A stretch of DNA of 64,000 nt from Tenacibaculum lutimaris. Its GTDB lineage: Bacteria > Bacteroidota > Bacteroidia > Flavobacteriales > Flavobacteriaceae. Position 1 is the stretch's first letter. Each line of letters opens with the position of its first letter. The notes beneath the pieces were generated by a model. That model was given only the letters and a program-made list of their open reading frames with translations. It ran no database searches and was not told the DNA's origin. Shown here piece after piece: positions 45,845 through 52,870 of the stretch. The translations under genes were made by a program, and so were the position numbers. The stretch spans positions 186,001 through 250,000 of the forward strand of contig NZ_RAQM01000007.1 in NCBI RefSeq assembly GCF_003610735.1. Reading direction: 5' to 3'.

Positions 45845-45909
45845 GCCAGCTTGTATTCTGTAGTAGAAAAAACCCTTCAAATTTTTCTATTTGGAAAGAC
45901 GAAGCTGGC
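45845..45909. other. Nested stem structure between the semialdehyde dehydrogenase and epimerase genes
   Basis: GCCAGCTT (45845-45852) pairs with AAGCTGGC (45902-45909), and inside it TAGAAAAA (45874-45881) pairs with TTTTTCTA (45892-45899). The arrangement would form a two-part hairpin in the operon transcript. Possible roles are mRNA processing, 3' stabilisation or attenuation. Confidence 0.45.
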
Positions 45910-45986
45910 TTTATTTCAATTTCTTTAGATGCTCCAAAAGTAAGGTTTTACACTCAGAGATTTTCTAAAGAAAATATTAAATTTTG

Positions 45987-47573
45987 TTATATTATTTCTC
46001 CTTTTGTTAGTGTACCGTCAACAGAACGTAAAATATGTAAAGGGTTTTCATTTTTTAGTTCTTGAGGTAATATATGGTTGGGCCAATCTTGATAACTAAA
46101 AGGACGTACCCAACGTTTAATTGAATTAACTCCAACAGCTGTAAACCTACTATCTGTAGATGCAGGGTAAGGGCCTCCATGTACCATTGATGGACAAACT
46201 TCTACTCCTGTAGGAACACCATTAAAAATAATTCTTCCAACCCTGTTTTGTAAGGCAGCAATTACAGTAGGGTAGTTTACTACTTCATTATCATCTGAAA
46301 TTACAGTTCCAGTAAGTTGTCCTTCTAAATTTGAAATAATTTCTTCTAATTGTTCTTCATTCTCACATTGCACAACCATAGAGTATGGTCCAAATACCTC
46401 CTGATGTAAGTTTGGATTATTTAAAAATGTTTTTCCTTCAACAGTTGTAACTACTTGTGCAGCATAGTTAGGTTGAGTACTTTCTTCATATGTAGTTACT
46501 AATGTTAAACCTTCCTGATTAAGAGCTTTAGTTTTATTATTCTCATATGCTCCAATAATATTAGGATGTAACATACAACTAGGGTTGATTTCTACAATCT
46601 TTTGAGCTAATGAGTTAATAAAGTTTGTTAAATTTTCTCCTTTTAACCCTAGAATTAAACCTGGGTTGGTACAAAATTGTCCAGTACCTAAAGTGATAGA
46701 ATTAGCATAGGTATTAGCTAAACTATCAGTTCTATTTTGTAATGCTTTTGGAAGCATAATTACTGGGTTAATACTACCCATTTCTGCAAATACAGGAATT
46801 GGTTCTTCACGTTTTGCAGCTAAATCTAACAAAGCTCTACCACCTTTAATACTTCCTGTAAAACCAACAGCTTTTACTTTTGGGTGAGTAACTAATTGTT
46901 GTCCCACTTCTATACCACTCGAATTTAAGTTAGAAAATACACCGTTTGGCATTTCTGTTTTTTCTGCTGCTTTAATTATGGCAGAAGCTATAAGTTCACC
47001 AGTACCAGCATGCATAGGATGTGATTTCACTATAACAGGACAGCCAGCTGCTAAAGCAGCTGCTGTATCTCCACCTGCTGTAGAATAAGCAAGAGGGAAA
47101 TTACTAGCACCAAAAACTACTACAGGACCTAACGGAATATTCATTTTACGTAAATCTGATTTAGGGTTTGGTTCTCTATTAGGTATAGCAGTATCAATAG
47201 TAGCTTCTACCCATGAACCATCTTTAACCAAATCAGCAAATGAACGTAATTGAAATACAGTTCTTCCTCGCTCTCCTTTTGCGCGTCCTTCTGGTAAACC
47301 AGATTCAGAACAATAAGTTTGTATTAATTCATTGTCTAAGGCTAAAATTTCATCAGCAATAGCATTCAAAAACTCAGCTTTTCTTTTACCAGAAATAGTT
47401 CTATACTTTTTAAACGCTTTTGAGGCTAAATTGACAGCTTCATTAATTTCTTCTTGAGTTGCTTCAGAAAAGACGTGTTTATTTTCCTGATTTAATTCAG
47501 GGTTGAAAGTTTTATAAGTTTTGTTTCCTAAGGCTGATAATTGATTTCCTATATAGTTTTTTCCTGTAATCAT
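45987..47573 (-). CDS. Aldehyde dehydrogenase, probable alpha-ketoglutarate semialdehyde dehydrogenase
   Basis: 528 residues, the longer NADP-type ALDH. Motifs: FGASNFPLAYSTAGGDTAAAL, VGFTGSIKGGRALLDLA, catalytic Glu in FAEMGSINPV (about 262) and catalytic Cys in GTGQFCTNPGL (about 300). In the hydroxyproline pathway this enzyme oxidises 2-oxoglutarate semialdehyde to 2-oxoglutarate for the citric acid cycle. The assignment to this substrate rests on the operon. It starts 23 bases after the deaminase stop. Confidence 0.9.
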   Translation of the reverse strand: MITGKNYIGNQLSALGNKTYKTFNPELNQENKHVFSEATQEEINEAVNLASKAFKKYRTISGKRKAEFLNAIADEILALDNELIQTYCSESGLPEGRAKGERGRTVFQLRSFADLVKDGSWVEATIDTAIPNREPNPKSDLRKMNIPLGPVVVFGASNFPLAYSTAGGDTAAALAAGCPVIVKSHPMHAGTGELIASAIIKAAEKTEMPNGVFSNLNSSGIEVGQQLVTHPKVKAVGFTGSIKGGRALLDLAAKREEPIPVFAEMGSINPVIMLPKALQNRTDSLANTYANSITLGTGQFCTNPGLILGLKGENLTNFINSLAQKIVEINPSCMLHPNIIGAYENNKTKALNQEGLTLVTTYEESTQPNYAAQVVTTVEGKTFLNNPNLHQEVFGPYSMVVQCENEEQLEEIISNLEGQLTGTVISDDNEVVNYPTVIAALQNRVGRIIFNGVPTGVEVCPSMVHGGPYPASTDSRFTAVGVNSIKRWVRPFSYQDWPNHILPQELKNENPLHILRSVDGTLTKGEII

Positions 47574-47596
47574 ATTTTAATGAGGTAGAGAGTTAA

Positions 47597-48520
47597 TTAG
47601 TAAGTAGCTAAAGCTTTATAATCAGGTAGTGTTGGTCTGTTTTTTAATCCAGCTTCTATTACATTTAAAACATGTTCACGTTCCTCACCTATTAAAGGTA
47701 ATCGTGGAGCTCGTACATTTTCAGTTCCAATACCTGTAGCTACTTCTGCTAACTTAATATTTTGTACTAATTTAGGATTTATATCTAATTCTAACAATGG
47801 TAAAAACCAACGATATATTTCTAATGCTTCTTGTATGCGGCCTGCTTTTTGCAATTCATAAATAGCCACAGTTTCTTTTGGGAAAGCACAAACCAAACCA
47901 GCAATCCAACCATCAGCACCCATCAATAAGCTTTCTAAAGCCAAAGTATCAACACCCGTCATTATTTTTAAACGATCTCCAAAACGGTTTTTAATTCTTG
48001 TAACGTTTGATATATCTCTGGTTGATTCTTTAACAGCTTCTATATTATCGCATTTCAAAAGCTCATCGAACATATCTAATGTAACTTCAATCTTATAATC
48101 TACAGGATTATTGTATACCATAATTGGTAGTGATGAATTGTTAGCTACTGCTTTAAAATATTCAACAGTTTCTCTATCTCCTGCTTTATAGCGCATAGGA
48201 GGAAGCATCATCAAACCTTTAGCACCATCTTCTTCCGCTTTTTGAGCAGCTTCAATAGCTCCTTTGGTAGTTTGTTCAGCAATATTTATTAAAACAGGAA
48301 CTTGATTGTTAACTAAGTTAACGGTTGTTCTAGTTAGCGTTCTTTTTTCATCATCAGATAATGTACTGGCTTCCCCTAGAGTGCCTCCTAAAACAATTCC
48401 ATGCACGCCTGCTTCCAATTGTGCTTTAATGTTTACTTCAAACATATTTAAGTCTAAAGTATCATCATTTGTAAACTTTGTAGTAACCGCTGGCATTACA
48501 CCTTTCCAATTTATACTCAT
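47597..48520 (-). CDS. DapA-family lyase/deaminase, probable pyrroline-4-hydroxy-2-carboxylate deaminase
   Basis: 307 residues with the DHDPS/NAL barrel. GVMPAVTTKFTNDDTLDL opens the protein, GGTLGEASTLSDDEK forms the substrate loop, MVYNNPVDY holds the Tyr (about 134) and EAVKESTRDISNV the Schiff-base Lys (about 164). With a hydroxyproline epimerase and semialdehyde dehydrogenase in the same operon it should deaminate pyrroline-4-hydroxy-2-carboxylate to 2-oxoglutarate semialdehyde. It is first in the operon and divergent from an AraC regulator. Confidence 0.88.
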   Translation of the reverse strand: MSINWKGVMPAVTTKFTNDDTLDLNMFEVNIKAQLEAGVHGIVLGGTLGEASTLSDDEKRTLTRTTVNLVNNQVPVLINIAEQTTKGAIEAAQKAEEDGAKGLMMLPPMRYKAGDRETVEYFKAVANNSSLPIMVYNNPVDYKIEVTLDMFDELLKCDNIEAVKESTRDISNVTRIKNRFGDRLKIMTGVDTLALESLLMGADGWIAGLVCAFPKETVAIYELQKAGRIQEALEIYRWFLPLLELDINPKLVQNIKLAEVATGIGTENVRAPRLPLIGEEREHVLNVIEAGLKNRPTLPDYKALATY

Positions 48521-48541
48521 TGTAATATTGTTTTTTCATTA

Positions 48542-48549
48542 CAAAGTTA
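48542..48549 (-). promoter_or_regulatory. -7 box (TAACTTTG) of the hydroxyproline operon
   Basis: Minus-strand TAACTTTG matches TAnnTTTG, 21 bases before the deaminase start. No TTG is found at the -33 distance, which is what an activator-dependent promoter would show. Confidence 0.55.
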
Positions 48550-48585
48550 TGTGTAAGATAAAGAGAGTTTTGACTTGAAATTACC

Positions 48586-48602
48586 ATATAGTAATACTAT
48601 AT
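48586..48602. promoter_or_regulatory. Palindrome in the AraC/operon intergenic region, candidate operator
   Basis: ATATAGT (48586-48592) and ACTATAT (48596-48602) form a perfect inverted repeat with a 3-base spacer. It lies 37 bases upstream of the -7 box of the catabolic operon, where an activator would bind. Very AT-rich, so chance is possible. Confidence 0.35.
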
Positions 48603-48676
48603 TAGCTTATATAATGTATTTGTTTTATTATATTAATAGTATTTGCATATTTTTGAATAAGAATAGCAATTTATCA

Positions 48677-49528
48677 ATGAAAGTTTTACCCTTTAAAATA
48701 CCAAAAACTCAAAACATTGGACTAATTTATCAAGAAGATAGAGAGAAGTATTTTTATGATAAGTTCCATCAACATGAAGAAATTCAGTTATGTGTTATTG
48801 TAAAAGGAGAAGGAACGTTAATTGTAGGTGATACAATTAACAAATATTCATCGGGAGATGTTCTAGTTATAGGAAGTAACTTGCCACATGTTTTTAAAAG
48901 TGATGCTTCTGTTATAAAAGAATCTTTCATGATTTCATTATTCTTTACAAAGAGTTCTTTTGGGAAAGACTTTTTTTTATTGGATGACTTTAAAGAGTTA
49001 ATCACTTTTTTTGAAAAATCAATATCAGGATTTAAACTTGTTGAAAATAGAAGTGAAGTGATGAAGATATTTTTAGGTTTACAAAAATCTACGAATCTTA
49101 ATCGATTTATAGGGCTGCTTGAAGTTTTAAAAATAGTAGTAAACTCAAAAACAACTGAGCTGGCAAGTTTTGTATATCCAAGGAGATACACAGATAATGA
49201 AGGAAAGAGAATGCGTAATGTTATGGACTTTACAATGAATAATTTTGATAAAAATATTGATTTGTACGAGATTGCAGAAAAGGCTAATATGACCCCCAAT
49301 GCTTTTTGTAGATATTTTAAACAACGAACAAATAAGACGTATTTTACTTTTTTGAATGAGTTACGTATAGAGAATGCTTGTAAGTTTTTAAATTCAGAAA
49401 ACTCATTATCAATAAGTGAAATTGCCTATCAATGTGGTTTTAATAATTTATCTAATTTCAACAGAAAATTTAAAGAGATAAAAAAGATTAGTCCATCCAA
49501 GTATAGAAAAGATTCGGGTTTTAAGTAG
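48677..49528 (+). CDS. AraC family transcriptional regulator
   Basis: About 283 residues from MKVLPFKIPKTQN; a TTG frame from 48575 would add 34 unusual hydrophobic residues covering the operator region. The N-terminal cupin-like domain has FHQHEEIQLCVIVKGEGTLIVG and INKYSSGDVLVIGSNLPHVF. The C-terminal double helix-turn-helix has YEIAEKANMTPNAFCRYFKQ and ISEIAYQCGFNNLSNFNRKFKE. It is divergent from the hydroxyproline operon and most likely its activator. Confidence 0.92.
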   Translation: MKVLPFKIPKTQNIGLIYQEDREKYFYDKFHQHEEIQLCVIVKGEGTLIVGDTINKYSSGDVLVIGSNLPHVFKSDASVIKESFMISLFFTKSSFGKDFFLLDDFKELITFFEKSISGFKLVENRSEVMKIFLGLQKSTNLNRFIGLLEVLKIVVNSKTTELASFVYPRRYTDNEGKRMRNVMDFTMNNFDKNIDLYEIAEKANMTPNAFCRYFKQRTNKTYFTFLNELRIENACKFLNSENSLSISEIAYQCGFNNLSNFNRKFKEIKKISPSKYRKDSGFK

Positions 49529-49588
49529 TTAGATTGTTGTATTATAGCAAGAAAGCAAAATATTATCGAACTTTAAGTAACTGTTGAT

Positions 49589-49596
49589 TATATTTG
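49589..49596 (+). promoter_or_regulatory. -7 box (TATATTTG) of the PorP/SprF gene
   Basis: TATATTTG fits TAnnTTTG, 27 bases before ATG 49623. It rules out the upstream in-frame TTG at 49584 as the start. No matching -33 TTG was found. Confidence 0.55.
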
Positions 49597-49622
49597 AGGG
49601 CTATTTATCTACTTTAAACTTA

Positions 49623-50603
49623 ATGGGGAAAAGAATTACTTATTTATTATTTTTAGTATTGTCAATTACAGCTGAATTGTCTGCACAAGAAACATTACCT
49701 ATTTATGCTGATTACTTATCTGATAATGTGTATTTATTACATCCAGCAGCTGCTGGTATAGGTGATTGTGGGAAAATACGATTAACAGCACGACAACAAT
49801 GGTTAGGGGTAGATGATGCTCCTGCTTTGCAAACAGCGAGTTTTCACACAAAATTAGGTGAGTACTCAAATACTGGATTAGGAGTGATTCTCTTTAACGA
49901 TAAAAATGGGTATCATTCACAAAAAGGAATTCAAGGTACTTATGCATATCACATTGATATGGGGAATGAAAACCTTTTTAATCAGTTATCTTTTGGATTG
50001 TCTTTCTCTGTAGTTCAGAATGAGAGAGACCAAAGAACCTTTGTAAATGATCCAGCTGTAAGTCAGGTTATAGAAAGTGATTTTTATTTTAATGCTGACT
50101 TTGGTATGGCATATCATAAAAATGGAATATCATCTTATTTTACAGTAAAAAACCTTTTTTTATCAGCAAAAAACAACTTAAATCCTGATTTTGAATCGTA
50201 TAATCTTAGAAATTATATTCTAGGAGGAGGTTATTTCTTTGGAGATAAAGAAAAGCTACAATTCGAACCATCATTAATGTTTCAATATAAAGAACAAACT
50301 GAAGAAAAAATAGCTGACATAAACTTTAAAGTATATAAGACTTTAAATGAAACTCAGTTATGGGCTGCCTTATCTTATAGAAGAAGTTTTGATGGAAATG
50401 TTTTTGGAGACTCTCAATATATAACACCTATAGTAGGAGTTAATTACAAGAAATGGATGTTTGCGTACACTTATACACAACAAACAGGTGATGTGGTATT
50501 TTCAAATGGAGGCTTTCATCAATTATCTTTAGGAGTAAATTTATTCTGCATAAAGAGAAGAGCTGCAGCTTGTCCAAATATTAACGGAAGTTTTACCTAC
50601 TAA
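49623..50603 (+). CDS. PorP/SprF family type IX secretion membrane protein
   Basis: About 326 residues from MGKRITYLL. The signal peptide ends at ELSAQE. The PorP/SprF pattern follows: YADYLSDNVYLLHPAAAGIG, LTARQQWLGVDDAPALQT, and a beta-barrel with GLGVILFNDKNGYHSQKG and FAYTYTQQTGDV-like strands (MFAYTYTQQTGDVVF). These proteins anchor or help secrete T9SS surface proteins. Usually they lie beside a large adhesin gene; here none is adjacent. Confidence 0.9.
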   Translation: MGKRITYLLFLVLSITAELSAQETLPIYADYLSDNVYLLHPAAAGIGDCGKIRLTARQQWLGVDDAPALQTASFHTKLGEYSNTGLGVILFNDKNGYHSQKGIQGTYAYHIDMGNENLFNQLSFGLSFSVVQNERDQRTFVNDPAVSQVIESDFYFNADFGMAYHKNGISSYFTVKNLFLSAKNNLNPDFESYNLRNYILGGGYFFGDKEKLQFEPSLMFQYKEQTEEKIADINFKVYKTLNETQLWAALSYRRSFDGNVFGDSQYITPIVGVNYKKWMFAYTYTQQTGDVVFSNGGFHQLSLGVNLFCIKRRAAACPNINGSFTY

Positions 50604-51391
50604 AAATCTAAAAAATCAATTTTACAATTTTTATAATCTTTAAGAATGTTTTCTAAAACAGACTTATCCTTGTTTATATAGAATACATTTGATGATTTAT
50701 TAGCGCTATCATTAACAAGGTTTCGTTGTGATAGTACATTTTTAACCTGTTTAGCAACAGCTTCACCTGAATCTATAATTTGAACATTATCAACAGTTAT
50801 TTTTCGTATTTGAGGAAGTAAATATGGATAATGTGTGCAACCTAAAACAATATAGTCACATTTTTTTTCTAACATAGGATGTATGTATTTCTTAAGTAAA
50901 TAAGTCATTTCTTCCGAATACATCTTGCCATTTTCAATTAATTCTACTAAACCTTCACCAACTTGTTCAACAATAGTAATTTCATCACTCAAATTAGACG
51001 TAGTTTTTTCAAATAAAGCACTGTTTAGTGTTCCTTTTGTGGCCAATATGCCAACAGTACCAGTTTTAGTTTTTAAAGAAGCAGGTTTTATAGCGGGTTC
51101 TATACCTATGAATGGAATATCATAATTAGCTCTCAATTGCTGAATAGCATTGGTTGTAGCAGTATTACAAGCAACTACAATAATTTTGGCACCTTTATCT
51201 ATTAAGAATTCAGTGTTCTTTATAGATAAATCAACTATCTCTTGTGTTGATTTTTGGCCATAAGGAGCATTTTTACTATCAGATAGGTAAATAGTATCTT
51301 CATTGGGTAAAAGTTGGTGAATCTCTTTCCAAATAGAAGTTCCTCCTATACCAGAGTCAAAAATACCTATAGGGTGTTGTTTGCTTTTCAT
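50600..51391 (-). CDS. murI: Glutamate racemase
   Basis: 263 residues. The family motifs are complete: GIFDSGIGGTSIWKEI, SDSKNAPYGQKS, VVACNTATTNAIQ (first catalytic Cys) and YIVLGCTHYPYLLPQI (second catalytic Cys). It makes D-glutamate for peptidoglycan. Its stop overlaps the convergent PorP/SprF stop by 4 bases. It is separated from the ompH gene upstream by a strong terminator, so it probably has its own promoter. Confidence 0.97.
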   Translation of the reverse strand: MKSKQHPIGIFDSGIGGTSIWKEIHQLLPNEDTIYLSDSKNAPYGQKSTQEIVDLSIKNTEFLIDKGAKIIVVACNTATTNAIQQLRANYDIPFIGIEPAIKPASLKTKTGTVGILATKGTLNSALFEKTTSNLSDEITIVEQVGEGLVELIENGKMYSEEMTYLLKKYIHPMLEKKCDYIVLGCTHYPYLLPQIRKITVDNVQIIDSGEAVAKQVKNVLSQRNLVNDSANKSSNVFYINKDKSVLENILKDYKNCKIDFLDF

Positions 51392-51406
51392 AAGTATAAC
51401 AAAAAT

Positions 51407-51436
51407 AAAAATCCTGCTGTTTTCAGCAGGATTTTT
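51407..51436 (-). terminator. Terminator of the bamA-ompH operon
   Basis: A perfect 13-bp stem (51407-51419 with 51424-51436) with a 4-base loop. On the minus strand it is followed by a T-rich run, 22 bases after the last ompH stop. Confidence 0.93.
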
Positions 51437-51458
51437 ATATAAAATATTTTGTTATTTA

Positions 51459-51968
51459 TTAGAAACCTAATTTAGCTTTTACTGCATCATAGATATCTTC
51501 TCCTTTTTCGTAAACGATTAACCCTTTACCAGGAGCAGCATCAAAAACATAGATAATTCCTTTTTCAGCAGCTACAGCCTTAATAGCATCTTCAGCTTTT
51601 TGTAAGATAGGAATAGTTTTCTCTTGATATTTCTTTTGCATTTCTTGACCTGCAGTTTGCTCAGCTTGACTAATTTTTAATCTGTCTTGTTGAACTTCAA
51701 CAGCTCTTTTTTGGTTTACTTCTTGAGTTTGACTCTTACCTTCAGCTTCGTATTTTTTCATCTTAGCCTCTAGTTTTTTGTACATAGATTCAATGTCGTC
51801 ACGGTAAGTTTTATTTAGCTTCTCTAACTCTGCTTTCATAGCTTTTGTTGCAGGCATTTCAGCTAATAATTTATCTGTGTTAATATGTGCAGTTTTTTGC
51901 GCATTTGCCACACCACCTAATCCAACAGTAAAAATTGCAACTAATAATAACGTTTTTAAATGTTTCAT
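51459..51968 (-). CDS. OmpH/Skp family periplasmic chaperone (second copy)
   Basis: 169 residues. The signal peptide ends GVANAQ. The mature protein has the Skp pattern: TAHINTDKLLAEMPATKAM, then a long charged coiled coil (about 45-130), and a C-terminal strand GIIYVFDAAPGKGLIVY. Skp holds unfolded outer-membrane proteins in the periplasm. It is the second of two ompH genes directly downstream of bamA, a normal Bacteroidota arrangement. Confidence 0.93.
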   Translation of the reverse strand: MKHLKTLLLVAIFTVGLGGVANAQKTAHINTDKLLAEMPATKAMKAELEKLNKTYRDDIESMYKKLEAKMKKYEAEGKSQTQEVNQKRAVEVQQDRLKISQAEQTAGQEMQKKYQEKTIPILQKAEDAIKAVAAEKGIIYVFDAAPGKGLIVYEKGEDIYDAVKAKLGF

Positions 51969-52005
51969 CTTTGTTTTAATTTAATTAATGTTCTTTATTC
52001 TTGAT

Positions 52006-52809
52006 TTATTTGTTTTCTTCAGCTTCTTGTTCTTTTTTCTTTTTTGCTTCTTCTTGAGCTTTTAATAAGGCAGCCCTTTTTTCTTGTAATAATTTTCTTT
52101 TGTCTGCTCTTTCTTTTAAACGTTGTTGTCTTTTTTCTTCAATTAGTTTAATCTTAGCAAGTCTATCCTCTTCTTTCTTTTTACGAAGATCCTCTCTTTG
52201 TTGTATTTTTTCTTTTTGTTCATCACTTAAATTGTCATTTTTAAGTAATTCTTTTTTAGCTTCAATTTTATCTTTTTTAGCTTGTCTTTTCTGATCAATA
52301 CTAATCATTTGTACAACAAGGTCGCTAATATCGTGTTTTTTGTTGGAATACAGCATAACCAATTCACTTGATTTGTCGAAAACAAAATCATATTGTTTTC
52401 GTGAAGCTATTGTTTGTACTGCATTGTATACTTGATCTTGTACAGGTTTAACTAATTGTTTTCTTAAGTTGTACATATCTCCATTAGGACCAAAGTATAA
52501 AGACTCTAGCCTTCTTAGAGATTCCTGTTTAATAGTTATATCTTCTTCACGTTCTTCAATTAATTCTTTTGTTAGAATTGCTTTTTCGTTAGAAAGATCT
52601 GTTTTTAAAACCTCAATAGCACGAGCTTCTTTGTCTAACTTTGTTTTCCATTTTTCAACTTTAGCATCTAATGCGTTTTGTGCATCTAAATATTCTGGAA
52701 TATTTTGAAGAATATATTCCATGTCAATGTATGCAATACGTTGATTTTTTTGGGCAACAGTTATACTTGTAATAAGTAAAAGAACGAGTGATAAAATATT
52801 TTTTTTCAT
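52006..52809 (-). CDS. OmpH/Skp family periplasmic chaperone with long basic tail
   Basis: About 267 residues from MKKNILSLVLLLI; the frame from 52842 adds 11 unlikely residues. The signal peptide ends ITVAQ. The Skp-like domain is YIDMEYILQNIPEYLDAQNA with a coiled coil, ending YDFVFDKSSELVMLYSN. The last 100 residues are a highly charged Lys/Glu helix, longer than in ordinary Skp. It lies 61 bases downstream of the bamA stop and 37 bases upstream of the second ompH gene. Confidence 0.92.
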   Translation of the reverse strand: MKKNILSLVLLLITSITVAQKNQRIAYIDMEYILQNIPEYLDAQNALDAKVEKWKTKLDKEARAIEVLKTDLSNEKAILTKELIEEREEDITIKQESLRRLESLYFGPNGDMYNLRKQLVKPVQDQVYNAVQTIASRKQYDFVFDKSSELVMLYSNKKHDISDLVVQMISIDQKRQAKKDKIEAKKELLKNDNLSDEQKEKIQQREDLRKKKEEDRLAKIKLIEEKRQQRLKERADKRKLLQEKRAALLKAQEEAKKKKEQEAEENK

Positions 52810-52870
52810 CTTGTATAATGTGTTTAGAAAAAACCGTGCCAAAACCCAGACACATTATAAATCTGTGGTT

